Below, in pieces: positions 8,170 to 16,879 of a DNA stretch of 19,613 nt (its first letter is position 1; each line of letters begins with the position of its first letter). The translations under genes were made by a program, and so were the position numbers. Under the pieces are notes generated by a model. That model was not told the DNA's origin. It was given only the letters and a program-made list of their open reading frames with translations, and did not search any database. Source of the stretch: Lachnospiraceae bacterium OF09-6 (lineage in GTDB: Bacteria; Bacillota; Clostridia; Lachnospirales; Lachnospiraceae); the NCBI GenBank assembly GCA_003435055.1, contig QUMM01000042.1, forward strand, positions 1 to 19,613. The letters run 5' to 3'.

Positions 8170-8976
8170 CTATAGTTTTAGATGTATCATCTTTACCATC
8201 TTGAATTGATCAGAAACTGTCATACTGACCTTTGTGGATAGCTTTAAGCCATTTTTAGGGATATAACGATAGTATGGTTCCTCCGCAATCACCTTCACAT
8301 TACCCCCGATCTTTGCTGCCAGTTCTTCCGCTGAATCCACATAAAAGAACATTTGTGCATCGGCATGGCCGACCTGTTTCATATATTTTTTCTTCATCAT
8401 GGTCATTCCTCTTTTGTTCACCGTATCAAAAACAACTTCCATATTTCCAAATTGCCCAATCATACGCAGAAGGGCAATGACCTTATGTTCCTCAAAATAA
8501 TGAAATAACCCGCCTGCAGTAACGAGAATAGGAGCATCAAATACATCATTGCGAACTTTTTTGATCCAATCCTTTGCAAAGGCATCCCCGGAAATATATA
8601 ATTCCCTCTCTGGTTCGGGAAGAAGTCCCCGCCGGTATTCGATTACATGAGGCAGATCCACGGCATACCAGTGTGTCTTTCCGTTATCACATCGGTGATA
8701 GGTTGTCTCCAGACCACAGCCCAACTGGACAATCACACCGTCCGGTCTGCGTTCCAGAAAAGTCCGAATAATCCGATCCATATTAGCAGACCGGGAAGCA
8801 GAGGCCAAAAGGGTATACTGGCTCTGCATATTCTGTTTAATCAAGTCTGAATGCAGCTTCTTTTTCAATTCCAATGCTTTTTTATCATATAAAATTTGCG
8901 GGTAATGCTCACTAGCATAAATTCTTCCCAGCATAGGGACGAACAGTGTATCCTCCACGACTCCTAACTTGGACAT
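8170..8976 (-). CDS. Class I SAM-dependent methyltransferase, leucine-carboxyl-methyltransferase-like (PPM/LCMT family)
   Basis: 268 residues. The SAM-binding motif I is VIVQLGCGLETTY (81-93), an acidic residue follows at D107 (WYAVDLP), then SGDAF (129-133) and TAGGLFHYFEE (153-163), which corresponds to the conserved EGLLxYL segment of LCMT-type enzymes. It should transfer a methyl group from SAM to a carboxylate or hydroxyl on a small molecule or natural product; the substrate is unknown. ATG at 8976 has GGAGG seven bases upstream; a TTG two codons earlier is too close to that site. It follows the intact ABC pair with a 107-base gap and is probably in the same operon, so it may act on the transported compound. 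Cytosolic; no signal or TM segment. Confidence 0.85.
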   Translation of the reverse strand: MSKLGVVEDTLFVPMLGRIYASEHYPQILYDKKALELKKKLHSDLIKQNMQSQYTLLASASRSANMDRIIRTFLERRPDGVIVQLGCGLETTYHRCDNGKTHWYAVDLPHVIEYRRGLLPEPERELYISGDAFAKDWIKKVRNDVFDAPILVTAGGLFHYFEEHKVIALLRMIGQFGNMEVVFDTVNKRGMTMMKKKYMKQVGHADAQMFFYVDSAEELAAKIGGNVKVIAEEPYYRYIPKNGLKLSTKVSMTVSDQFKMVKMIHLKL

Positions 8977-9083
8977 AGCCAAACCTCCTGTTTTGATACA
9001 TTACTTTCTACCGACAAGCAACCGGGAAGAACCTAGCATCATCATGGCAGCCCGACGGTGGGCGCCAAAAGCTTCCTCCTTCT

Positions 9084-10817
9084 TTACGCAAGTTTCCAAT
9101 TCTGGCTTTCTGTCTGCAGTTTTACCATATGGGCATATACACCATTCTTTTCTTCCAGATCCTTTGGTGATCCTTCTTCTGCCACTGTACCATCAGAAAG
9201 GACAACGATCTTATCTGCTCCGGCTACGGTACGCATCCTGTGGGCGATAACCAGAACGGTTTTATCTGCGATCAGACGGGAAAGGGCTGTCTGTATCAGA
9301 GTTTCATTCTCCACATCCAGGGAAGCAGTAGCTTCATCCAAAAGAATGATCGGCGCATTTTTCAGAAATGCACGGGCAATAGAGATGCGCTGGCGCTCTC
9401 CGCCGGAAAGTTCACAGCCATTTTCCCCGATATTGGTATGCCATCCATCTGGTAATTTTTCTGCAAATTCATCTACATTGGCAAGTTTCGCAGCCGCAAT
9501 GACCTGTTCATCTGTGGCGTCTTTGTTTCCGATTCGGATATTTTCCAGAATCGTATTGTCAAACAGCGTAACATCCTGGAATACGATGGAATACAGAGAA
9601 AGCAGTGTTTCCGGGTCTATTCGGGATACATCCATGCCTCCCACGGTAATCTTTCCTCTGTTAATATCCCAGAACCTTGCTGCCAGCCGGGATACGGTTG
9701 TTTTTCCGCCGCCAGATGGACCAACCAAAGCCGTAACCTCTCCCTGTTTTGCCGTAAAGGAAACATCTTTCAATACGGTTTCTCCGGTATTGTAGGCAAA
9801 CCCAACATGGTCAAAAACAATATCATACCCCTGATTGGAAAGCCTGTCGCTGCCCTGCTGGATCGGATGATCGAGAATTTCATTCATACGGGCAATGTTG
9901 GTTCGTGTACTGATGACTGCCGCAAGATTCTGGAGTGCGCCCTGCAGAGGGTCATATAAACGGGATACTACCAGAAGGAACATAAAGAATGTAAGCACGG
10001 AGAGGCTTCCTTGCATGAGCAGAACAGCTCCCACCAGCGCAACCGTTGCAATACCAAGCTTCAGCACCAGCGATGCGGAAACCACAAAAACAGCAAGACC
10101 GAATTCATTGAGGATGGAACGATGCTCCACGGCACGGATCTTCTTTTCCAGACCTTTTAAATATGCCTGCTCCGCGTTGTTCGCTTTCAGGTCACGAACC
10201 GTTTCAATGCACTCCTGTATCCCGTCTGCACAGGCCATCTTCACGTCCATCGCTTTCTGGTTCAGATTTTCCTGAATCTTAGCGGAAAATCCCACAATCG
10301 CAAAGGCAACCGGCAGAACCCATAAGGCAGCCAGTGCCATTCTCCAGTCCGTAAAGAGCAGACCGATGGAAATCAGAACTGTAGAAATGATCGAACCTGC
10401 AAGCTCAGGGATAAAATGCGAAAAACTTTGTTCCAGGAAGGTACAGTCCGCCATAATCGTACTGGTAAGATCGGCTAAATCCTTTTTCCCAAAAAAGGAA
10501 AGAGGAATTTTGCGCAGATGCTCTGCCAGAGTAATGCGGCGGATACCGCTTTCTTTGTAAGTGGCAAAATAGGTCGCATTATATTGAAAGAAAGTGGTCA
10601 GCAGAATCAGGCCGATACACACCACGCAGCCTGCCACATAAAATGGAATTTTCCCACCGGGAACACCCCCGTTCATCAGATCGCTGACCATGTAATATAA
10701 AAGACCTACCGGAAACATAAAAGACAGATTCTGAAGGACACAGGCCAGGCAGCCTTTGATCAGGTCTTTTGCTCCCTGTTCAGACAGGGCATATTTTTTC
10801 TGCAGTTTTTTGATCAT
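9084..10817 (-). CDS. Type IV ABC half-transporter, second of intact pair
   Basis: 577 residues. Six-TM domain (about 20-310) followed by an ATPase with Walker A GPSGGGKTT (about 365), signature LSGGERQRISIAR (about 468), Walker B IILLDEATASLD and H-loop AHRMRT. All catalytic residues are present. ATG at 10817 has GGAGGTG upstream and is 1 base past the partner stop, the same junction as in the 3833-319 pair. It should form a heterodimer with the upstream product. YbtPQ/IrtAB-type pairs move siderophores; multidrug export is the main alternative. A good AAGGAGG follows its stop codon, though only very short frames are open after it. Confidence 0.9.
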   Translation of the reverse strand: MIKKLQKKYALSEQGAKDLIKGCLACVLQNLSFMFPVGLLYYMVSDLMNGGVPGGKIPFYVAGCVVCIGLILLTTFFQYNATYFATYKESGIRRITLAEHLRKIPLSFFGKKDLADLTSTIMADCTFLEQSFSHFIPELAGSIISTVLISIGLLFTDWRMALAALWVLPVAFAIVGFSAKIQENLNQKAMDVKMACADGIQECIETVRDLKANNAEQAYLKGLEKKIRAVEHRSILNEFGLAVFVVSASLVLKLGIATVALVGAVLLMQGSLSVLTFFMFLLVVSRLYDPLQGALQNLAAVISTRTNIARMNEILDHPIQQGSDRLSNQGYDIVFDHVGFAYNTGETVLKDVSFTAKQGEVTALVGPSGGGKTTVSRLAARFWDINRGKITVGGMDVSRIDPETLLSLYSIVFQDVTLFDNTILENIRIGNKDATDEQVIAAAKLANVDEFAEKLPDGWHTNIGENGCELSGGERQRISIARAFLKNAPIILLDEATASLDVENETLIQTALSRLIADKTVLVIAHRMRTVAGADKIVVLSDGTVAEEGSPKDLEEKNGVYAHMVKLQTESQNWKLA

Positions 10818-10818
10818 A

Positions 10819-12591
10819 TCACTGCACCTCCTTTGTTACCTTCCATTGCACGGAAGTCTGGTAATTTTTCCACATACGGCTGAAAATGCCGTCTTTTGCA
10901 AGCAATTCACGGCTGTTGCCGCACTCGGCAACCTGTCCGTTGCAAATGACAAAAATCTGATCCACATTTGTTACGGTAGAAAGCCTGTGGGCAATCATAA
11001 TCACGGTCTTTCCCTCGGAAAGTCTTGAGAAAGCAGCCTGTACGCGGCTTTCGTTATCCGGGTCAGCAAAGGCAGTGGCTTCATCCAGAATGATGATCGG
11101 TGCATTTTTCAGCATTACACGGGCAATGGCAATTCGCTGCTGCTCGCCGCCGGAAAGATAGACACCCTTTGTACCGATAACCGTATCCACACCCTGTGGG
11201 AGTTTTTCCAGAATATCATCGCACTGTGCGTGATGAAGGGCAGCCAAAATTTCCTCACGGGTAGCTTCCGGTTTCCCAATACGCACATTTTCCAGAATGG
11301 ACGCCTTGATCAGACGGCTGTTCTGAAATACGAAAGACACCGTATTCATGAGTTCCTCCCTCGGGATGTCTTTCACATTGACACCACCTATTTTTACCAT
11401 TCCGCTCTGGGGATCAAAGAATCGGGAAATCAGGTTGGCAAGGGTTGTTTTTCCACCGCCGGATGGGCCTACAAAAGCTACCGTCTGTCCTGCAGGAATG
11501 GTGAGTGAAATATCTTTTAATACTTCTTTTTCTCCATCATAACTGAAATGAATCGATTTCAGTTCCACGGAAGCATTTTGCGGATGCATAGGATGTCTGG
11601 TTTCCTCCAGAGGCTTCAAATGCAAAACGCTGTCAATTCTCTGTAAAGCGTCATCTACGATCATGGCATTTTCACTTTGGAACATGATGCGTGTCAGTGT
11701 AACAGAAATAACCGGCGTAATGATAATATAGAAAATGAGATCCAGTAAGAAACCGGAAGTCACACCGTCTTGTGTCAGCAACAGTCCTCCGGCGATCAGT
11801 GTGGCAAAAACTCCGTTGATCGCAGCTGTATAGAACATCATCGGTGTCCGAAGCTGCTTGGTATAGGCGATCACCCATACTTTATACCGGTCAATGGAGT
11901 CTTTAAACTTCTTAAAGGAAAAGATCGTCTGACCAAAGGTTTTTACCACCGGAATCCCGCGGACATACTCTACCGCTTCATTGGACATATCATCCAGCGC
12001 ATTCTGGTATTCTTTCATCTTTTCCTGCATCTGCTTTCCGGTCATTGCCATCATAATCAGAAAGCCCAGCACAACCGGAACAAGGCTCAACAGTCCCAGT
12101 CTCCAGTCAAACACGAACAACAGCACCAAAAGACCGCAGGGGGTTGCAATGGCATTGGCTCTGTCGGGAAGCTGATGAGCGAGATAGGTTTCGGTGGCTG
12201 CACTGGATTCGTTGACGATTTTGCGCAGTTTTCCGCTGCCAAAACTCTCGGCAAATCCAAGAGGAAGCTTAACAATATGCTCCATGGTCTGGATACGCAG
12301 GTTTGTGGCAATACGAAATGCCCCTAAATGGGAACACATCAGCCCAGCTATGTAGACAAGCACCGCCAGGACAGCAAACAATACTGCCATCCAGCCATTG
12401 CCAGTCAGGTTCTGTGCCTGGTCAAAATCTGGTGCCACCTCCAATACTTCCTTGATCATTTTCCAGATGTAATAGAAGGGTACCAGAGCAATCAGGGCAC
12501 TGATTGCAGAAAACACCCAGGAAGCATAGGTCAGGTACTTATGGCTGCCTGCAATTTCCAGCAGGCGTGATAAATTGGATTGCTTTTTCAA
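10819..12591 (-). CDS. Type IV ABC half-transporter, first of intact pair
   Basis: 590 residues. TM domain about 15-320, including the VKLPLGF...RKIVNES segment, then Walker A GPSGGGKTT (about 375), signature LSGGEQQRIAIAR (about 478), Walker B IIILDEATAFAD and H-loop AHRLST. Both this and its partner keep the catalytic Glu after Walker B, so both ATP sites look competent. The start is a TTG at 12591 with AAAGGAGG at about eight bases. The leader (12592-12701) carries a TTAG-N6-CTAA palindrome at 12664-12677 and a TATAAT-like box at the end of the tetR gene. It heads a three-gene operon: ABC, ABC, methyltransferase. Confidence 0.9.
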   Translation of the reverse strand: MKKQSNLSRLLEIAGSHKYLTYASWVFSAISALIALVPFYYIWKMIKEVLEVAPDFDQAQNLTGNGWMAVLFAVLAVLVYIAGLMCSHLGAFRIATNLRIQTMEHIVKLPLGFAESFGSGKLRKIVNESSAATETYLAHQLPDRANAIATPCGLLVLLFVFDWRLGLLSLVPVVLGFLIMMAMTGKQMQEKMKEYQNALDDMSNEAVEYVRGIPVVKTFGQTIFSFKKFKDSIDRYKVWVIAYTKQLRTPMMFYTAAINGVFATLIAGGLLLTQDGVTSGFLLDLIFYIIITPVISVTLTRIMFQSENAMIVDDALQRIDSVLHLKPLEETRHPMHPQNASVELKSIHFSYDGEKEVLKDISLTIPAGQTVAFVGPSGGGKTTLANLISRFFDPQSGMVKIGGVNVKDIPREELMNTVSFVFQNSRLIKASILENVRIGKPEATREEILAALHHAQCDDILEKLPQGVDTVIGTKGVYLSGGEQQRIAIARVMLKNAPIIILDEATAFADPDNESRVQAAFSRLSEGKTVIMIAHRLSTVTNVDQIFVICNGQVAECGNSRELLAKDGIFSRMWKNYQTSVQWKVTKEVQ

Positions 12592-12663
12592 AAAAATTCC
12601 TCCTTTTCTTTGTGTTTATGATAAAGAGAACACGTCTATGTTCTTACAATATCCGAATTTAGA

Positions 12664-12696
12664 TTAGTTATAGCTAACTGCTGAACAAAAATTATA
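12664..12696 (-). promoter_or_regulatory. Promoter -10 box and TTAG-N6-CTAA palindrome of the ABC-methyltransferase operon
   Basis: TATAAT on the minus strand (12691-12696) is followed 13 bases later by the palindrome TTAG (12664-12667), six bases, CTAA (12674-12677). A bound repressor would sit near the transcription start. No convincing -35 box is visible at 17 bases. Same core as at 7718-7731 and 18234-18247. Confidence 0.5.
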
Positions 12697-12701
12697 AGGC
12701 A

Positions 12702-13325
12702 TTACTGCCCCATAATTTTCATCCATCCCGCTGTATAAAAGGCGCGCATTTCTCTGACGTAGTTTTCGGCATCTTTGAGCGGCATTTCGTGGATGATCAA
12801 TTCAAAAAAAGTATGAAACATTCCGGTGATCAGAATATGCTCCAGCGAAGAATCGATATGCGGAGAGGGCCGTCCAAGCTGCCTTAAGACATCCTGATAG
12901 GCATGCGTCCCATCTACCTCAATCTCCACCATTTCATCAATTAGCCCGGCAAATTTTGTCCCTTCCGAACAGCAGAGGATCAGTTTACATTCCTCTAAAT
13001 GTTCGTACGCATAATAGAGAATATCGTACATGCAGATTCCCGAAATATCACTCATGACTTCCGGTTGCTGGGCAGCTGGTAGTTCGGCGAACTCCTGCTG
13101 TGCCTTTATAAAACGGTTACGAATATATTCATAATGTTCACCAACGATGGCTTCAAAAAGTTCTTCTTTGCTTTTGTAATATCCGTAAAAGGCTCCGGTA
13201 GTCATTCCCACGGATTTCACAATATTCCGCAGGGAAGCGTCTTTATATCCTTTTTCTAAAAATTCTGCTTTCGCTGCCCGGTGGATATTTTCTAAAGTCG
13301 TTCCATTTCCGTTTATTTTGCACAC
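12702..13325 (-). CDS. TetR/AcrR-family transcriptional regulator
   Basis: 207 residues. The N-terminal helix-turn-helix (about 12-58) contains IHRAAKAEFLEKGYKDASLRN and the family hallmark TTGAFYGYYKSKEELFEAIV. The C-terminal all-helical domain should bind an effector. The GTG at 13325 is nearly against AGGAGG, which is tighter than normal; no better in-frame start exists, except an unusual ATA three codons in. Transcription comes from TTGACA-N17-TAAAAT (13388-13360), with a 28-bp palindrome directly after it, so it most likely represses itself. It lies upstream of and in the same direction as the ABC-methyltransferase operon, which has its own promoter signals, so it probably controls that operon too. 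Confidence 0.9.
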   Translation of the reverse strand: MCKINGNGTTLENIHRAAKAEFLEKGYKDASLRNIVKSVGMTTGAFYGYYKSKEELFEAIVGEHYEYIRNRFIKAQQEFAELPAAQQPEVMSDISGICMYDILYYAYEHLEECKLILCCSEGTKFAGLIDEMVEIEVDGTHAYQDVLRQLGRPSPHIDSSLEHILITGMFHTFFELIIHEMPLKDAENYVREMRAFYTAGWMKIMGQ

Positions 13326-13331
13326 CTCCTA

Positions 13332-13388
13332 TATAACAGTGCTATATAACGCTGTTATAATTTTAATCTCTAAAAATGATTTTGTCAA
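13332..13388 (-). promoter_or_regulatory. tetR promoter with 28-bp operator palindrome
   Basis: -35 TTGACA (13388-13383), 17-base spacer, -10 TAAAAT (13365-13360), all on the minus strand. Directly after it, 13332-13359 is a palindrome with arms TATAACAG and CTGTTATA and only two mismatched pairs inside. This is a classic layout for TetR autorepression. The 13389-13507 stretch beyond it holds no gene I can support. Confidence 0.75.
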
Positions 13389-13507
13389 GAGCAACAAGAA
13401 ATAGTTGCATAAAAACAGCAATCCTAACATCATTCTGCACTTTATTACTGATAAAATTTTTAAATACTGGTTTTGACAAAAGTTTTATTTTTTCTAACTA
13501 AAATGAT

Positions 13508-13540
13508 AAGCAGGGTGGAGTTTGTTATCACACCCTGCTT
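13508..13540 (-). terminator. Hairpin terminator candidate after the sigma-like fragment
   Basis: Perfect 10-bp arms AAGCAGGGTG (13508-13517) and CACCCTGCTT (13531-13540) with a 13-base loop. Located 16 bases past the stop at 13556. The minus-strand exit reads ATCATTTTAG, a partial U-tract. It would end transcription from ECF operon 2 before the tetR promoter. Confidence 0.6.
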
Positions 13541-13555
13541 TGTGATTATAATGAA

Positions 13556-13800
13556 TTATTCAAAGATCTTCTTCACTTTTTCTTTCAGCCTGTCCATGCG
13601 TCTGTAAACCGCCTTTTCGGTAATCTTCAGATACCTGGCAATTTCATAAGTGCTATACCCCTGGATCTTCATCAGAACGATCTGCAGGGTAAGCCTGTCC
13701 ACTGTGATCAGTACATGATACAATTCCTGATTTTCAATATGATCCAAAAAATCCTGTACTGTTTTTGGTTCTGCCTGATCTGTGGATGCTGCAACAGTAT
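13556..13800 (-). pseudogene. Fragment of a sigma-70 region 4-like helix-turn-helix gene
   Basis: The frame ending at 13556 encodes VDRLTLQIVLMKIQGYSTYE, then IARYLKITEKAVYRRMDRLK, a helix-turn-helix resembling sigma-70 region 4 or the small sigma-like proteins of clostridial mobile elements. The frame stays open upstream through VAASTDQAEPKTVQDFLDHI to the point where ABC homology ends (about 13801), so the gene has lost its 5' part rather than starting here. A TTG at 13747 could still start a 63-residue product, but no good ribosome-binding site is evident. It abuts the truncated ABC gene and marks a rearrangement junction. Confidence 0.5.
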
Positions 13801-15363
13801 CAAGGTATGTACCGTTTCCTGCACCAGCGCCTCATTCTCTGGGTCGATATAGGCAGTTGCCTCGTCCAAAATGACAACCGGTGCATTTTTCAGCATGGCA
13901 CGGGCGATGGCAATACGCTGGCGCTCCCCACCGGAAAGGTGGGAACCGGCGCTGCCGACAACCGTATCATAGCCATTATCCATCTTGCGGATAATGGCGT
14001 CGCAGCCGCTTTGTTTGGCTGCCTGCTCCACCTCTGCGTCCGTGGCACTGGGTCTTCCCATGCGGATATTCTCCCGGATACTGCGGTTAAACAGGTAGTT
14101 GTCCTGAGATACATAGGAAATCTGGTCTGCAATTTCAGACAGAGGCATATCCTTCAGCTCATGGCCGCCGAGGGTAATACTGCCGGATGTAACATCCCAA
14201 TACCCGGCAATCAGCTTCGCCACCGTAGACTTGCCGGAGCCGGACGGCCCTACAAGGGCGGTCATGGTTCCGGTGTGGATGGCGAGATTCACATCATGCA
14301 AAACCTCTGTTGTCCCGTCATAGGAAAACGACACAGACCTAAGAGAAATGCCGGTATCTTCCAGCTTGATCGGCGTTTCTTTATGGTTCAGTTCTTCGGC
14401 GTTCAGAAGCTGGCTGATTTCTTCCACATTTGTCCCCAGTACGGCCAAATCGTCCGTAAAGGTAAAGGCCGCAATAATCGGCCCGATCAGCCCCAGCGAG
14501 AAAATCACAATGGACAGGAAGGTGGAAAGCTCCAAACTGCCGGAGAGCCAGAACGCGAAGCCGCAGGGCAGCACGCAGATTAGCACTGAGGGCAGGATGG
14601 CGTTGTAGGCGCTCATGGTTTTCTGGTTTTCACGCATCCAGTCCACATAATAGTTGGCGTTATAATTCACCGCGTCAGAATATTTTTTGTAGGAACCGGC
14701 GGACTTGCTGAACGCTTTTACCACCTCAATCCCGCCGATGTATTCTACAATGGCGTTTGCCATCTGCTTTCCCGCTTTAACCGCGCCCTCCCATTTGACG
14801 GGATAATTCTTCATACCGGCGGACATGACAGCAAGGCCCACCACCAACGTAACAAGGGACAGGAGCGCCATGCGCCAGTCCATAACGAACAGATATACAA
14901 CAATCACCAAAGGCACCAGCACATTTGCGGTCATTTCCGGGAGCAGGTGTGCGAAGGTCGATTCCATGCCTTCAACCCGGTCAACAATCGTCGTTTTGTA
15001 CTGACCGGACGGAGTATCTAAAATCGTCCCCATCGGGACGCGGGCCAGCTTTGCGGTGATATTCTCTCGCAGATCGCGCAGCGTGTAATAGGTCGCCGTG
15101 TGGGAAATCGTTGTAGAAAGACTGGAAAACAACACTTTCCCAAAGTAGCCGCACAATGCAATAATGCCAGCGGTCACATAGCGGGAAAAATTCTGTTCCC
15201 CAGACAACATCATTGTGACAATATGCGCCACGCAGAAATAGGGCACCATCTGGCAGGCCACGCCTAATACTGCAAGGATAATACTGCCGATGAATTTTCC
15301 ATGATAAAGTTTGCCCCATCCCCATAAGACGCCTATGGGCGACTCTTTCTTTTCCTCCTTCAT
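13708..15363 (-). pseudogene. Type IV ABC half-transporter (YbtP/IrtA-like) of ECF operon 2, 3'-truncated
   Basis: 551-codon frame. Residues 1-521 are normal: TM domain with LARVPMGTILDTPSGQYKTT and VDRVEGMESTFAHLLPE, Walker A GPSGSGKST (about 371), signature LSGGERQRIAIAR (about 471) and Walker B VVILDEATAYID. After QETVHTL (about 13801) the sequence leaves the family: the last 30 residues are read out of frame from the sigma-like gene, and the H-loop (AHRLST in its relatives) plus the C-terminal 60 or so residues are missing. Loss of the switch histidine should abolish normal ATP hydrolysis. The ATG overlaps the ATPase stop (ATGA), with AAGGAGGTG upstream. Its expected partner half-transporter is absent. 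Confidence 0.85.
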
Positions 15364-16874
15364 TCTGTGGACACCTCCTTCTTCATATCACTCAGGAAAA
15401 ACTTTAGCAGGCGTTTTCGGCCATTTCTGTCCTCTATGGAATAGCTTTCCTGAATTTGCCCGTTTTCTAAGTGAAGGACATAATTGCAGCAGCGTAGAAT
15501 AAATTCCGGGTCATGAGTTACCACAAGCGCGGTTCTTCCGGCATTTGCCACCTGATTGACAACATTGGCAACCTGCCTCATGTGAAACAGGTCAAGGCCG
15601 CTGGTCGGTTCATCAAATAAAATCAGAGGGCGCTCCGAAGCAATCGCAGAGGCAACCGCCATGCGCTGCTTTTGACCGCCGGACAGTCCCATCGGGTGGC
15701 AGTCCTCAAAGGAAAGCAAGTCCATCTTCTTTAAGATTTCTCTTGCCCTTTGCTTATTCTCGGTTCTCATACTGAGCAGAATTTCATCCAGAAGACTTTC
15801 GGTAAAGAGCTGGTGGTTTACATCCTGCATGACCATATAACAGAGTTTCAATCGTTCTTTTCTGGAATAGTTCTTGCTCTGATCCTGCACCGTTCCTTTG
15901 AAGTGCTTTTCCAACCCGCAGAGGCACCGGGCAAAGGTGGATTTTCCCGCACCATTATGTCCGATGATGGCCGTGGCGCTGCCGGATGGGAAAGAGGTTT
16001 CCGTTATATGCAAGGTTTCCGGCTCATGCTTATAGGCGAAGGACACATTCTTTATCGTCCAAACCGCCTCATTCATTCTCTGCGGCGTGCCTTCAACTTC
16101 TGAAAGCCCCGCAAGATCAAGAGGGCGCAATCCCATATCATCGCGCTGTCTTGCCGACAGGCCGCAAAATTCCTCTGCTGTATAATCACCTTCGATTTCT
16201 CCATCTTTTAGGTACAGGACACGGTCAAAGAGGCCGGACAGATAATACAGCCGATGTTCAGAGATGATGATGGTCTTTCCCTGCGATTTCAAAGTAAAGA
16301 GTAGCTGTCGGAAATCAGCGATAGCGTATGCGTCAAGGTTGGATGATGGCTCATCAAGCACATAAATATCCGGGTCAATCGCCGCTGCCGATCCGCAGGC
16401 GATTTTTTGCTTTTCACCGCCGGACAAAGAAAAAATGCTTCTATCAAGCAGCGGCTCCAACTTTAGCTGTGCAGCTACATGCTTTACACGGTCACGCACA
16501 AGATCTTCCGCTATGCCGTGATTCTCTGGGCCGAAAGCCAGTTCGCTGGTCGTGTCCACATTGAAAAACTGAGAACGCGGATTTTGAAATACAGAACCGA
16601 CTTTCAGAGAAATATCAAACAGTGACAGGTCACGGGTATCCTTTCCATCCAGATAGACGGAGCCGGTATAAGTCCCCTCATGATAATGGGGGATCAAGCC
16701 GTTAAACAAGCGGGTCATGGTTGTTTTCCCACAGCCGGAAGTCCCGCAGAGCAGGACAAAAGAACCGTCCTCAATGGTGCAGGAAATATGTTTCAAAGCG
16801 CCACCGGCCCGCCTCTCACTGTCGGGAAGGATACTGGCAGGATAAGAAAAGGACACATCTTGACATTCAATCAT
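15360..16874 (-). CDS. ECF transporter double ATPase (fused A and A' subunits), operon 2
   Basis: 504 residues with two ABC ATPase domains. Domain 1: Walker A GTSGCGKTT (44-52), signature LSGGEKQK (about 155), Walker B IYVLDEPSSNLD. Domain 2: GHNGAGKST (about 308), LSGGQKQR (about 398), LILFDEPTSGLD, H-loop VVTHDPE. It closely parallels the ATPase at 4906-6369, including NPRSQFF, LCYMVMQDVNHQLFTES and the LRPLDL linker. I chose ATG at 16874 (MIECQDVSFSY), which matches the paralogue start and has AAGGGGGTG upstream; a GTG at 16883 overlapping the T gene stop is an alternative. It energises the S and T proteins encoded just upstream. Confidence 0.93.
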   Translation of the reverse strand: MIECQDVSFSYPASILPDSERRAGGALKHISCTIEDGSFVLLCGTSGCGKTTMTRLFNGLIPHYHEGTYTGSVYLDGKDTRDLSLFDISLKVGSVFQNPRSQFFNVDTTSELAFGPENHGIAEDLVRDRVKHVAAQLKLEPLLDRSIFSLSGGEKQKIACGSAAAIDPDIYVLDEPSSNLDAYAIADFRQLLFTLKSQGKTIIISEHRLYYLSGLFDRVLYLKDGEIEGDYTAEEFCGLSARQRDDMGLRPLDLAGLSEVEGTPQRMNEAVWTIKNVSFAYKHEPETLHITETSFPSGSATAIIGHNGAGKSTFARCLCGLEKHFKGTVQDQSKNYSRKERLKLCYMVMQDVNHQLFTESLLDEILLSMRTENKQRAREILKKMDLLSFEDCHPMGLSGGQKQRMAVASAIASERPLILFDEPTSGLDLFHMRQVANVVNQVANAGRTALVVTHDPEFILRCCNYVLHLENGQIQESYSIEDRNGRKRLLKFFLSDMKKEVSTE

Positions 16875-16879
16875 TTCCT

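Noticed and set aside
9058..9795. 245-codon plus-strand open frame
   Set aside because: Antisense to the ATPase domain of the intact ABC gene, whose Walker A, signature and Walker B motifs are clear in the minus frame.
13475..13506. Plus-strand TTGACA and TAAAAT as a promoter
   Set aside because: The spacing is about 20 bases, and no plus-strand gene follows before the hairpin at 13508.
13765..14583. 272-codon plus-strand open frame
   Set aside because: Antisense to the ABC gene of operon 2; no recognisable domain and no ribosome-binding site.
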